A DNA stretch of 64,000 bases from CAZDBA01 sp965224765 (GCA_965224765.1 CBDDAC010000021.1:53812-117811); one strand, 5' to 3'. Positions 55,042 through 63,710 are shown, numbered from the stretch's first letter. Numbers and translations are program-made. Notes: generated by a model not told the origin, from the letters alone.

Positions 55042-56544
55042 TTGACTGAAAATGTAAAGCAACATCCGGAGTATCTCAGGCGCGATCAGGTGCAAAGGTT
55101 GTTCGCCCCCAATGAATTTGAAGAAGGGAATCCCCAAATACCAGGAGTCGATGTTGATACACTCGCCCGAACCCCAATAAAACTATATCCCTATGCAGAT
55201 TTCGAGTCACAGCGTTCTTGTTCTCGCGCGATGGGAGTGTTCATTCGTACTTGCGATCCGCAAGATTGGGAGAACGCACTTCTAACATGCAACAATGGTC
55301 ACACACAATTTCAATTGGCTTCGACGCTGTGTCGATACGGGAAACTTGACTCAATAGCTCACTTGCTCAGTAAAATTGCGTTTCAGTACAAAGAACCAAC
55401 AGCTGATCTGGTTGACAACCTGTGCAGAATCTGGATCGAGAACGGCTACGTTGCCCCCGTCCTCGAGATTGTCAACTTAAGAATTCAGGAGGGAGACAGA
55501 AATTCGCCAATAGGAAGTCGACGATTGGAAGTAGTCCACATAGCTGCATTTATGCTAATTAAGTATGGTTACGAAGATCTTGTTACTTCCGCGCTCATGA
55601 ACCGTACTGGGGACGTATTTTGCAAAGATCTTGCGGTGGCAATCGCATTTCACAACTGCCAAAAATACAATGTGCTATTTAAGATTCTTTTAAACGAAAA
55701 AATGTCGTTTCAGACATGCTTCTTCGCGGCCGCCGTATTAGCTGACAATCGCCCCGTTGAAACACGGAAATTCTACGCTAGTTGCGAGAGTTTGAATTCA
55801 AATGCGATAAACGCTTTGGCTGAAAGTCTTGTCGTCAAGGAATTGAACGATACTGACCAATCGGAGAAAGGTCTTTTCTTTCAGCAAATGGGAATTCGCT
55901 TTGTACGTAACGAATTTCCCTGCAAGCAAAAGTTTAAAGCACTGGTGAAATTCGCTTTGGCCGGAGATAAAAATCGCGAGTTTGGAGTAAGTTACCTGAC
56001 ATCGCTGGATAGCCCTGCTCATATGCTTCACAATTTGTCTTCTACATCGGAGAGCATACTTCCCCTGTTTAAACATATCTTACCAGAAAACAAAATGCAG
56101 GAATCGAAAGACAGATTGCATGATTTTCTACTGAAAATAAATGAAGAACCTTTTCGACTCGCAAGAAACAAGAAAAAGAAGCAATTCAGATTTGATAAGC
56201 TGTTTTTTCAATTTGACAGCGTTCTTTGGGGAGAAGTTAGAAACTTCTTGAAACCGGATCGCATTTCCTTCAAAACTCAGACTATGTCGGAGTTGCTTTT
56301 GAATCCAAGTTTAGTTCGAGATCTACAAAGGCCGTTATTGAACACGCTGGAGCAAGACGAGCTGTTTGAAGTAATCAATACCGAATGCAGCGTCCACGAA
56401 TTTGAGCTGTTGGAGAGATATTTTCTTGATGGCGCTACATTGCGAGAATTGGCAGAAGAAAGGAGATTGCATCATTCGCAAATACATCGAGCGTTGAAAA
56501 GGCTAGTTAACCGTTTACGTCACGCCTGCGATCCAACTCGATGA
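55042..56544 (+). CDS. Large helical protein with C-terminal sigma-4-like HTH
   Basis: 500 residues from TTG (GGGAG upstream). The body is helical, TPR-like, without recognised domain. The end FELLERYFLDGATLRELAEERRLHHSQIHRALKRLVNRLRHAC looks like sigma-70 region 4 or a similar HTH. Possibly a regulator linked to the neighbouring small minus-strand gene. Confidence 0.55.
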   Translation: MTENVKQHPEYLRRDQVQRLFAPNEFEEGNPQIPGVDVDTLARTPIKLYPYADFESQRSCSRAMGVFIRTCDPQDWENALLTCNNGHTQFQLASTLCRYGKLDSIAHLLSKIAFQYKEPTADLVDNLCRIWIENGYVAPVLEIVNLRIQEGDRNSPIGSRRLEVVHIAAFMLIKYGYEDLVTSALMNRTGDVFCKDLAVAIAFHNCQKYNVLFKILLNEKMSFQTCFFAAAVLADNRPVETRKFYASCESLNSNAINALAESLVVKELNDTDQSEKGLFFQQMGIRFVRNEFPCKQKFKALVKFALAGDKNREFGVSYLTSLDSPAHMLHNLSSTSESILPLFKHILPENKMQESKDRLHDFLLKINEEPFRLARNKKKKQFRFDKLFFQFDSVLWGEVRNFLKPDRISFKTQTMSELLLNPSLVRDLQRPLLNTLEQDELFEVINTECSVHEFELLERYFLDGATLRELAEERRLHHSQIHRALKRLVNRLRHACDPTR

Positions 56545-56773
56545 ACTTTCTATGCCATGCCCGATACGTGGCAACAAGCTGAAGAACGCGCTGTCTCTCG
56601 GATTTACCAGCTGATTCATTGACCACTCTCAGCACACATGCTTCTTCTACAGGCGGTCCGCCGCTTTTCTTCTCACTGGACACAAACCAGACATCCTGCG
56701 GTTTGCCCCCGCTGGACCATTGAACTTCGATAGGTTCATCGGGATTGTTGCCGATGTTATTCTTCGATTCCAT
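56507..56773 (-). CDS. Small hypothetical protein
   Basis: 88 residues; overlaps the end of the upstream plus-strand gene by 38 bases. EVQWSSGGKPQDVWFVSSEKKSGGPP and a basic helical tail (KSERQRVLQLVATYRAWHRKF). No family recognised. Confidence 0.5.
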   Translation of the reverse strand: MESKNNIGNNPDEPIEVQWSSGGKPQDVWFVSSEKKSGGPPVEEACVLRVVNESAGKSERQRVLQLVATYRAWHRKFIELDRRRDVNG

Positions 56774-56907
56774 TCATGTAACACGGTACATCTGTTCTCA
56801 CAAGTAAGTCAAGAATAACTGCGACACAACCATCAAATTTGTACATAGCAGGTTAGAGGGCGAGTCGCCCAATATTCGTTTTTGACGTCACTTGTGTTTT
56901 ATTCGAA

Positions 56908-57183
56908 ATGCCGATACTCATGCGAACCTTAAAAGAAATCCTCCAAGAGACTGGAGAGTATCAAGAACCTCCTGTTCAAAAAGCCGAAGTTCCTGCTCGG
57001 CAAGAGCCAGCAAAGAAAGAGCCAGAGCGTTGGACAACGCTTGGTGAAGCTATTCAAGAACCTGGCGAGTTCTCAAAAGCTTGGGCCGGTTGGGCTAGTC
57101 GAAGAGTCGGCAAACTGCTCAAGGATTTTTGGAACGGCATCGTAGCTCGCATTGAGGGATTGGTGGGTAGGTGCCGTGTCTAA
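56908..57183 (+). CDS. Small charged protein upstream of HerA-type ATPase
   Basis: 91 residues: TLKEILQETGEYQEPPVQKAEVPARQEPAKKEPERW, then an amphipathic segment FSKAWAGWASRRVGKLLKDFWNGI. Its end overlaps the ATPase start by 8 bases. Possibly an N-terminal membrane partner of the ATPase. Confidence 0.5.
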   Translation: MPILMRTLKEILQETGEYQEPPVQKAEVPARQEPAKKEPERWTTLGEAIQEPGEFSKAWAGWASRRVGKLLKDFWNGIVARIEGLVGRCRV

Positions 57184-58096
57184 TCTTCTCATCACTGGAA
57201 CAACCAGGGCAGGAAAGTCCATCGGTGCGATCATCACAATGATCATGCGCATTCTCGAAGGGTGTGCTGTTGTCTGGGCGGACCCACAAGCTGAAAGTAG
57301 CGCAAGGCTGTTTTGGTCGATGTGTGAAGAAGTCTACTTGCCGTGTCTTCTTCAGAACAATGACTGTTTAGATAATGACCTGATTCCACATAATTTCGCC
57401 AGCGACACCGGCGACCCAGTCAAGAACCGGCGCGTGGCCGAAGATCTTGCTCAGTGTTTGGCATCAGACCGGGGAATGGGGCATGCCTCACAATACGTGC
57501 AAATAATGGAACATGCAATCATGTTCATTCTTACCAAGATTTATACAGGTCTACGATTTCATCAAATGCGGGATTGTTGGTACCGCGACAAGAACGCTTG
57601 GATTCGTCAAAGATGCAACAACGAAGTATGCGTCGAGTGGATGGAAAGACTGCCGACAGGTCTCTCCTCAATGAATCGAGAAACAGCACCTGCAAGAAGA
57701 TTTCTAGAACCGCTAACACATGGCGAAGTCGTCAGAAAGTTCGATTGGGGAATGTGTCCACTTGCTGACATGATTAACAAGGGTTGTTCACTGGCGATCG
57801 AAGGCGGAAGAGTTATTCCCAGAAAAGAACACAGCTTTCTGTTGAACCACACCATTATGAAGGTGATGCGTTTAGCTGAGGACGGTGCGTTGAAGAGAAA
57901 TGTATATGTAGTCCTCGACGAGGCCGAAATCCATGGCGTCAATCCCAAGATTGCGCAAGCCATGCAGAGCATGTCGAAGTACGGACTGTTCTTTGTCCTA
58001 ATCTGCCAGGAGCCAGTATTCAACGATGACGTTTATCCAATCACTGAAGTGGTAATGCAGAATTCAAATCATCTTTGGTTTAGGTGTAACTCATGA
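57176..58096 (+). CDS. HerA/FtsK-type ATPase of element B
   Basis: 306 residues from GTG 57176 (GGTAGG upstream), Walker A LLITGTTRAGKS within the first 14 residues and Walker B VYVVLDEAEIHG near 243; VLICQEPVFNDD fits the Gln-motif. It lacks an N-terminal domain and its C-terminus continues as a separate gene (ATGA overlap at 58093). Confidence 0.75.
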   Translation: MSNLLITGTTRAGKSIGAIITMIMRILEGCAVVWADPQAESSARLFWSMCEEVYLPCLLQNNDCLDNDLIPHNFASDTGDPVKNRRVAEDLAQCLASDRGMGHASQYVQIMEHAIMFILTKIYTGLRFHQMRDCWYRDKNAWIRQRCNNEVCVEWMERLPTGLSSMNRETAPARRFLEPLTHGEVVRKFDWGMCPLADMINKGCSLAIEGGRVIPRKEHSFLLNHTIMKVMRLAEDGALKRNVYVVLDEAEIHGVNPKIAQAMQSMSKYGLFFVLICQEPVFNDDVYPITEVVMQNSNHLWFRCNS

Positions 58097-58698
58097 GTGT
58101 ACTCGATATTGCCGTACGAGATCTTGCTGCTGTATTCGATCCTTATTACGTCAAACGCTACGTGCAGACGTTTCGGCAAGCGAACGCAGGTTTCGAAGAA
58201 TACGAATCAGAGTCGATTCGCAAAAAAGACAAGAGTAAGACGATTAGCAATCGTGAACGTCCAATCTATCGAGAGTGGATCGAGACTAAAGAGGAGTTTA
58301 TGGGGATACACGAGCAAGCCCAATTGCTCAAAAAAGCGATCACTAGGCTTCGAGTCGCTCAGTGTATTACGAAGATTGAAGGCGACATTGAAACGTTTCA
58401 GTTTCCGAACCTAGAAAAGTGGATTGAGAATTTACGGCTTCACCGGCGAGACCATCGAAACGACCAAATTCTAAGCGAGTTGGATCAATGGAAAGTAAGA
58501 GTAGAAGAGCTTTCTTGGCAGGAAAGGGTAGACAACACGTCTTCACAGATGAACAAGCAGTTCGGATCTGCTGGGATTACGTCAAACACCTCAAGTCACC
58601 CATCAAGACAATCCAACGCGACATCCGGGCATTGGTCGGAAGTGAACATCTCAACGTTGTCGGGTTGGTTATGGCCGGAAAGCGAAGAAAGCAATTGA
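58093..58698 (+). CDS. Split partner of HerA-type ATPase
   Basis: 201 residues beginning in the ATPase stop (ATGA). Early residues (SVLDIAVRDLAAVFDPYYVKRYVQTFRQ) look like a helical C-terminal part. The last ~65 residues are low-complexity and overlap the next gene. Confidence 0.55.
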   Translation: MSVLDIAVRDLAAVFDPYYVKRYVQTFRQANAGFEEYESESIRKKDKSKTISNRERPIYREWIETKEEFMGIHEQAQLLKKAITRLRVAQCITKIEGDIETFQFPNLEKWIENLRLHRRDHRNDQILSELDQWKVRVEELSWQERVDNTSSQMNKQFGSAGITSNTSSHPSRQSNATSGHWSEVNISTLSGWLWPESEESN

Positions 58699-59081
58699 TC
58701 GGCAAAGTGAAAGTGGGGCCAAACATGGCAGAACACGAAAAAGCAGTTACTGGAGCATTGATCGGCTTAGGTCGATTGGATGCTAAACGCTGGAAAGCGG
58801 TTCATAAGAGCTATCGGCCAGACGCTGAGTTTGATGATTGGTATCTGGAGATTGACATGGGAACGGAGTCAAAAGGCAAAGTCGAACAGAGAATTCGTAT
58901 CCTTAGTGGCGCTCCCAAGAAGATCCTCTTTGTGGTCCCAAGTGCAACGCGGTTACACCGCATAGGAACACTGGCAAAACCGCTCGGAGATCGCGTTTTC
59001 TACACGAATTTGCAGTACATCAGTGAACGCTGGGTAGACCATAAAGGGGAGCCATGTCAGGCGCTCCTGGGAGAGAACTAA
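58488..59081 (+). CDS. Replic_Relax-like protein of element B module
   Basis: 197 residues: helical N-terminus (VFTDEQAVRICWDYVKHLKSPIKTIQRDIRALVG) and EHEKAVTGALIGLGRL...DAEFDDWYLEIDMGTESKGKVEQRI, resembling the second half of Replic_Relax proteins (K-P-D/DAxF...EID-x-G-T-E). Overlaps the previous gene by 211 bases. Confidence 0.6.
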   Translation: MESKSRRAFLAGKGRQHVFTDEQAVRICWDYVKHLKSPIKTIQRDIRALVGSEHLNVVGLVMAGKRRKQLIGKVKVGPNMAEHEKAVTGALIGLGRLDAKRWKAVHKSYRPDAEFDDWYLEIDMGTESKGKVEQRIRILSGAPKKILFVVPSATRLHRIGTLAKPLGDRVFYTNLQYISERWVDHKGEPCQALLGEN

Positions 59082-59261
59082 ATATGAAAATTACACTCCC
59101 TAACACCACCGTTGAACGCCCACCCGTTTCCTTCGGAGCGAACAACGTAATCAACAACACTCCTCATTATTTCACAGCAGTAAAGACAGACTGCTTCGGC
59201 AGCTGCGTCTTGACGGCCATGAACCATGATCCGCGTCTATTAATTACTTCCCCTCATTCCT

Positions 59262-59447
59262 ATGCCAGATCTACAAGATCAAATCGACAGCTTAGCCGAA
59301 GCACTTCACGAGCTTCAGGAAAGCTACAACCAAACCCTGCGTGGTCTAAACACAAACAACCAAGCTCTCATGTGGCGAGCAATAATCGGCATCACACTTC
59401 ACTTAATCCAATTCGGTTGGATTGCATTTTTAACCTGGGGATCTTAA
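59262..59447 (+). CDS. Small single-pass membrane protein
   Basis: 61 residues: helical leader MPDLQDQIDSLAEALHELQ and membrane helix AIIGITLHLIQFGWIAFLTW. Conserved-looking module gene; unknown role. Confidence 0.55.
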   Translation: MPDLQDQIDSLAEALHELQESYNQTLRGLNTNNQALMWRAIIGITLHLIQFGWIAFLTWGS

Positions 59448-59469
59448 TCCCCTTTTCCCCTCAAACATC

Positions 59470-59643
59470 ATGCCAATGTTCAAAGTCAAATATTCTTACT
59501 GGATGGTCTATGCACCAAATGAAGAAACGGCTCGAAAGCGAGCAGTTAAAGAAGTTCGAGATAACGTCGAAGATATCGTTTCGGTCGAGAAGTTCAAAAA
59601 GAAACAAAAGCCGTTGTGGCGATTGTTGTTGTTCGGCAAATAA
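59470..59643 (+). CDS. Small basic protein
   Basis: 57 residues from ATG 59470, ending RLLLFGK. Contains KVKYSYWMVYAPNEETARKRAVKEV; no family. Too short for a confident call. Confidence 0.45.
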   Translation: MPMFKVKYSYWMVYAPNEETARKRAVKEVRDNVEDIVSVEKFKKKQKPLWRLLLFGK

Positions 59644-59712
59644 GCCGAACATCACCCAAGCCCTGAACCCTCCCGTTCAGGAACACTTTACTTTTTTTAA
59701 GGAATAGCATTT

Positions 59713-60534
59713 ATGCAAACTACAAAAGACGTTTCGCCTTACCAACAAATGGTTGGACAATCTGCAAAAGACATACTTCATTGTGTCTTTCAATTGAGAA
59801 AACAGATAAATGAAAGCAACGTTGATAGCCGGGATCTCGCCTACAACGAAGAATCCAAAAAGATTGCAAGAAAGCGTTCTGAATTAGTCGGGCTGTTTTC
59901 AGATTTATGTAGGCCACTGGCTTTGAAAATCATAGAGCCGCCAGTTCCGGGTTTTCGATTTCGTGGAAACTTCCAGCAATGGCTCAATGAAACCAATGAA
60001 GTCTGGATTGACCAATTACTGGCACAGATGAAGTACGACTCAATTGGCACCTACCACTTTTTAGGTGAACGAGAAATCGTGTACACGTTCTTCGAAGATG
60101 TGGAAGAGAAGAGTACTGAAGTTAGGCGAGAATTCAGGGTCAACAAGAAGCGTGTGAAAAAAACGCACACGGTTGTAGATGCTGATCTGCGACAGCTTCC
60201 TGCGGAAGGTGTGTCGCTCAATGTAAAGGCCGAAGCCATGATCGGCCGTATCATGCAAGAAAAAGAGTTGGCTCCCTACTTCGGCATTGTTACCGGTATG
60301 CTGGTTGAGACCGAGGAGGAGATCACAAAACGTTGGGAAGAGGAAACAGAACTAAAGAAAGCTCTTCGAGTAATCAGAAAGAAGGTCGGCTACAAAGTTG
60401 AAGAAGCGGAAGAGGAGCTGAAAGCTGAGCAGGTAAGACTTATTCAAAATGAAGAAACAATCCGTAGATACATGATGGTCGCTGACCCTGCAATTTGCTT
60501 CGGAAATGATGTAGTTTTTTATGGTTGGAAATGA
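59713..60534 (+). CDS. Helical protein of unknown function in PrimPol operon
   Basis: 273 residues, charged and helical; region GTYHFLGEREIVYTFFEDVEEKSTEVRREF and a coiled tail (EEAEEELKAEQVRLIQNEETIRRYM). First of five tightly packed genes ending at xis. Confidence 0.6.
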   Translation: MQTTKDVSPYQQMVGQSAKDILHCVFQLRKQINESNVDSRDLAYNEESKKIARKRSELVGLFSDLCRPLALKIIEPPVPGFRFRGNFQQWLNETNEVWIDQLLAQMKYDSIGTYHFLGEREIVYTFFEDVEEKSTEVRREFRVNKKRVKKTHTVVDADLRQLPAEGVSLNVKAEAMIGRIMQEKELAPYFGIVTGMLVETEEEITKRWEEETELKKALRVIRKKVGYKVEEAEEELKAEQVRLIQNEETIRRYMMVADPAICFGNDVVFYGWK

Positions 60535-60541
60535 GGTAGTT

Positions 60542-60811
60542 ATGACTGAGAAGAATCGTATCGAGAAATTTCTCGACAGCAAGAACGAAGAACTGGCAAA
60601 GATTATGTACAGCGAGGTGTTGGACCTAACACGAATCGCAGAGGTTGTCGCAAAGGCTGAGGAATCTATGGTTCCCATTCTTGACGAGGTTGGCACGTTC
60701 TTCATTACCGAACGAGGCGAGGCAACAATCAGTTCTCCAATTTTGATCGAAGCTGAGAAAGACAAGGTTTCAATTCGTCTTGGGAGGGAGGTGAAATTCA
60801 AGAAAGGCTGA
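60542..60811 (+). CDS. Small protein upstream of PrimPol
   Basis: 89 residues from ATG 60542 (GAGG upstream). Helical start NRIEKFLDSKNEELAKIMYSE and beta end. Stop overlaps the PrimPol ATG by one base. Confidence 0.6.
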   Translation: MTEKNRIEKFLDSKNEELAKIMYSEVLDLTRIAEVVAKAEESMVPILDEVGTFFITERGEATISSPILIEAEKDKVSIRLGREVKFKKG

Positions 60812-61557
60812 TGAACAAAAAACGCCAAGATGTGATCATGATCAAAAACATGATTGAAGAAGGGCACAAGCTTCTACTTGTCGCGAAAAACTCGAAGAAG
60901 CCTGTAACCCGAAACTGGCCCAACCTAAAGGTTGCCCCAACTGAGATTATAGCCCATATCAAACGTGGCGGTAATGTTGGTTGGCAACATGGGTTGGGAA
61001 CTATCGCAATTGATTGCGATTCCCGTGATTCTGCGGTATCGGTTTACAAACAGTTTGGACCATTCCAAACGATTGTTCGGACCCGCCGTGGAATCCATTT
61101 ATTGTGTGCCTTTGACGGACAGGACATTGGAAACTTTGTCAACGTCAACGGTCTATTTGATATTCGAGGGAAACACGGATACACCGTCTGCCCACCGTCT
61201 CGCATTGATGACTTTCAATACGAATTTGTTGAAGGTCACGATGAAATCCGCCGGGAGCATATGACAGTGTTCAATCCAAGTTGGCTTCCCAAGAAAAAGG
61301 TAAACAACGAACCCATTCAAGAATCGGGTGACATGGTCATGCGTGCTGTCGACTGGACGAACGCCATTCCCGGTGAACTCAAAGGACACCGAGACAACAA
61401 GCTGTTCTATATAGCTTGCAAATTGGTACGGTCCTTTGGTCTCTCCAAAACGGAAGCCTATCCGATTCTCGTTTCGTTTGCGGCTCGTTGTGAACCACCT
61501 GTAACTAACCAACGAATGCTTCAAAGAAAACTCGATGAAGCTCAGAAAGGAAACTAA
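60811..61557 (+). CDS. PrimPol (bifunctional primase-polymerase) protein
   Basis: 248 residues. GNVGWQHGLGTIAIDCDSRDS (catalytic DxD), TRRGIHLLCAF (H of motif II) and GLFDIRGKHGYTVCPPS fit the AEP PrimPol N-terminal domain. No helicase domain. Likely the element's replication priming enzyme, as in AICE-type elements. Overlaps neighbouring genes at both ends. Confidence 0.85.
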   Translation: MNKKRQDVIMIKNMIEEGHKLLLVAKNSKKPVTRNWPNLKVAPTEIIAHIKRGGNVGWQHGLGTIAIDCDSRDSAVSVYKQFGPFQTIVRTRRGIHLLCAFDGQDIGNFVNVNGLFDIRGKHGYTVCPPSRIDDFQYEFVEGHDEIRREHMTVFNPSWLPKKKVNNEPIQESGDMVMRAVDWTNAIPGELKGHRDNKLFYIACKLVRSFGLSKTEAYPILVSFAARCEPPVTNQRMLQRKLDEAQKGN

Positions 61558-61772
61558 TGGCTAAAAAAGTTAAGGCCAAGATTTACGGAGTCGCTGAAGT
61601 GCCGTGTGTACGTACTGGCAAGACCGAACACGTGCTTGATGTGGCCGTCGGCGACTACGTATACCCGCTACACATCACAGAGCTTTGGAAGGAGGTGCAA
61701 GTTGATGACGGTAAAAACGGCGGCAAAAAAAATGGCAGTGTCGGAAAGCATGCTGTACAGATTAGTAGCTGA
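61557..61772 (+). CDS. Small beta-rich protein overlapping xis
   Basis: 71 residues: AKIYGVAEVPCVRTGKTEHVLDVAVGDYVYPLHITELWKEVQ. Stop lies within xis (68-base overlap). Its end (ITELWKEVQ) contains the xis ribosome-binding site GGAGG. Confidence 0.55.
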   Translation: MAKKVKAKIYGVAEVPCVRTGKTEHVLDVAVGDYVYPLHITELWKEVQVDDGKNGGKKNGSVGKHAVQISS

Positions 61773-61929
61773 TGGAAAAATTGAATGTTACCAAATCGGC
61801 AAGTCTGGGATTCGCCTTAGTTGGGAAGCTCATATCTTGCCGTACTTGGAACGGCCTTCAAAGAAAAAGCCAAGACCTCAGAGACTCTCCAGCAAGAAAG
61901 CAACTCTGAAGCACTTGGACTTATCGTGA
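61705..61929 (+). CDS. xis: Excisionase/HTH of element B
   Basis: 74 residues. MTVKTAAKKMAVSESMLYRLVADGKIECYQIGKSGIRLSWEAHILPYL is HTH_17-like. Last two-thirds identical in DNA to xis of element A; the first third differs. Confidence 0.8.
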   Translation: MTVKTAAKKMAVSESMLYRLVADGKIECYQIGKSGIRLSWEAHILPYLERPSKKKPRPQRLSSKKATLKHLDLS

Positions 61930-61943
61930 ATTCGAATTGTAAA

Positions 61944-61972
61944 CCAAAGCCCTTCCAGATGGAGGGGCTTTT
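61944..61972 (+). terminator. Terminator after xis, element B
   Basis: AAAGCCCTTCCAGATGGAGGGGCTTTT; identical to the element A copy. Confidence 0.8.
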
Positions 61973-62116
61973 CTGTCCCCTTAGAAAGAAAGAACTTGCA
62001 GAAGGGGAAGCGATATTGATTTTGCTTGATTCATGAAGTTACTGCCTTATGATCGCTGAATCGATTTTTGCGAAAATCGTACTAAGTTTACGTGTGTATT
62101 GAAGATTGAGGAAAAA

Positions 62117-62656
62117 ATGAGAAACATCATTGGTTTGACAGCGTTGATTTTAGTTGCTTTTCTGGCCCAAAATACGGAAGCACAAACCTTACCGCTTCCA
62201 ACCGGAGACGTAACCAGCCTTACGCCCGCCGATGGCGACATAATGTGCCATCATTCCTACTATGGCGTAGAAGCAGACGCTTCTGTTACAAATAACTACG
62301 GTGACAAAGCAATAAGAGCGTTGCTGGTTGTTCAGGTTTTCGAAAAGAAACCGGGAAACACTTGGGCTTCGGTCGATATTCAGAATGATATGAAGTTGCT
62401 CGACGCCTTGGAGACTGTGGATTTGAATGTCGAAGCTGGCAAACGGATCGCCGATCTAAAAAAATTGGGGAACGGGAAAGAGTTTATGGCTAAAGTTTGG
62501 TTAAGCTGGCAAAACATAGGCGATGACCCAAATTCCACTACTGCCTGGCATGCTATCCAAGAACCAGAAGCACCTTCGGTCGATTCAAACGGTGACATCG
62601 TTGACATCAACACCCAGCATGAGTTCACAATCATGCGTTGCCATATTGATGACTGA
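62117..62656 (+). CDS. Small secreted beta-rich protein, element B right pair
   Basis: 179 residues from ATG 62117 (GAGG upstream). Signal peptide GLTALILVAFLAQNTEAQ, then beta-rich region DASVTNNYGDKAIRALLVVQVFEKKPGNTWASV, similar in layout to the protein at 35233. Followed after 37 bp by its helical partner. Confidence 0.65.
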   Translation: MRNIIGLTALILVAFLAQNTEAQTLPLPTGDVTSLTPADGDIMCHHSYYGVEADASVTNNYGDKAIRALLVVQVFEKKPGNTWASVDIQNDMKLLDALETVDLNVEAGKRIADLKKLGNGKEFMAKVWLSWQNIGDDPNSTTAWHAIQEPEAPSVDSNGDIVDINTQHEFTIMRCHIDD

Positions 62657-62693
62657 TACAGATCCGCCTTGTACAAATTTTTAAGGAGAAAAA

Positions 62694-63530
62694 ATGTCTG
62701 CATTTAAGACGTTCATTTTTGGCATGTGCTTTTTAATGCCAGCCATTTCTGTAGCACAAGTGGAACATCCTGTGGTGGAGAAAAAGAGCTGGGAAGACCG
62801 GCAGGCTGCTCACGCGGAATTCAACCAGTACCTTAAAGACAATGGAATGGATGGTCCTCCACCGATTCGCGTGGACAACGCATCCCGTTTGTCTAACAGC
62901 ACGCGAATGCTTGGTGTACTGGAAGTGCTAAGCAACAATCAGTCATTGCTGAACCAGCTCGACTTAGTTGGAGAGCAAGCCGAAATGGTCGGTGAAATCA
63001 CTGAAAGATATCGTTCCGCAAAACAGCACTTAGGTGAAAAACTTGAGGGTGTGGGAAAGGCGGAACAAAGTCATCTTAAAACAGTATTCGGCAAAGAATG
63101 CAAAGTGCTTTGCAAGGAGCTTTCGGAACTGCTTGCCGATTCTCAATCTGAGCAGTTGTTGAACACAAGGATGGGAAGAGGAGGATTGATAGGAGTTCTT
63201 TCTGAGGAAAATCTTGTAAGTAAACACGTCGGCCTTTCTGAATCCCAAAAAGAGGGCATCAACGAAAAGTATGCTGAACTCGCAAAAGAGATTGAAGAAT
63301 TCATTAAGTTGAAGAGGAAGGAAGCTTCGGAGATTTTTGAAGATGAATTAACCGATGAACAGAAGAAAAGACTCGTTGAATTTTTCGGTTCAGATCGAAT
63401 CCGAAGTAACTTTGAGTCGGCTTCCTCTGAGACGTTCTTGCGTCGATCAGGAATGGATACCAGCGAAATGATTGGTCCCAAATTAGAGATTTGGAAAGAG
63501 ATCGAAGAAACGATTGCGGACGACAACTAG
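62694..63530 (+). CDS. Secreted helical (Spy-like) protein, element B right pair
   Basis: 278 residues. Signal TFIFGMCFLMPAISVAQ, then charged helices with HVGLSESQKEGINEKYAELAKEI and ELTDEQKKRLVEFFGSDRI (LTxxQ-like). RBS AAGGAGAAAAA precedes ATG. Third member of the pair family in this array. Confidence 0.65.
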   Translation: MSAFKTFIFGMCFLMPAISVAQVEHPVVEKKSWEDRQAAHAEFNQYLKDNGMDGPPPIRVDNASRLSNSTRMLGVLEVLSNNQSLLNQLDLVGEQAEMVGEITERYRSAKQHLGEKLEGVGKAEQSHLKTVFGKECKVLCKELSELLADSQSEQLLNTRMGRGGLIGVLSEENLVSKHVGLSESQKEGINEKYAELAKEIEEFIKLKRKEASEIFEDELTDEQKKRLVEFFGSDRIRSNFESASSETFLRRSGMDTSEMIGPKLEIWKEIEETIADDN

Positions 63531-63561
63531 AATCGAAATTCTCTTAAATTAAAAATTACAA

Positions 63562-63591
63562 GGCCCTTCCAAACGGAGGGCCTTTTTTATT
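63562..63591 (+). terminator. Terminator after right secreted pair
   Basis: AAGGCCCTTCCAAACGGAGGGCCTTTTTT, a strong stem and T run. Confidence 0.85.
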
Positions 63592-63609
63592 CCAACTTGA
63601 AAACCCACG

Positions 63610-63631
63610 GTACAGAACTTGGTACAGAACA
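63610..63631 (+). promoter_or_regulatory. Paired GGTACAGAAC repeats (integrase B arm sites, right)
   Basis: GGTACAGAAC at 63610-63619 and 63622-63631, 12 bp apart, about 80 bp before att site 3. Same 10-mer pair as at the left end of element B, 31 kb away. Confidence 0.7.
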
Positions 63632-63710
63632 GGTATTTACTTATGACAAACAATGGATAATATGGAAACTGACGTTATTGAAACGCCGCAATTTTGCGAT
63701 TGATGCTGTA

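Noticed and set aside
59054..59707. 217-codon open frame
   Set aside because: It overlaps two better small genes (59262, 59470) in another frame and becomes Ser/Arg-rich after ~60 codons; only its first part might be real.
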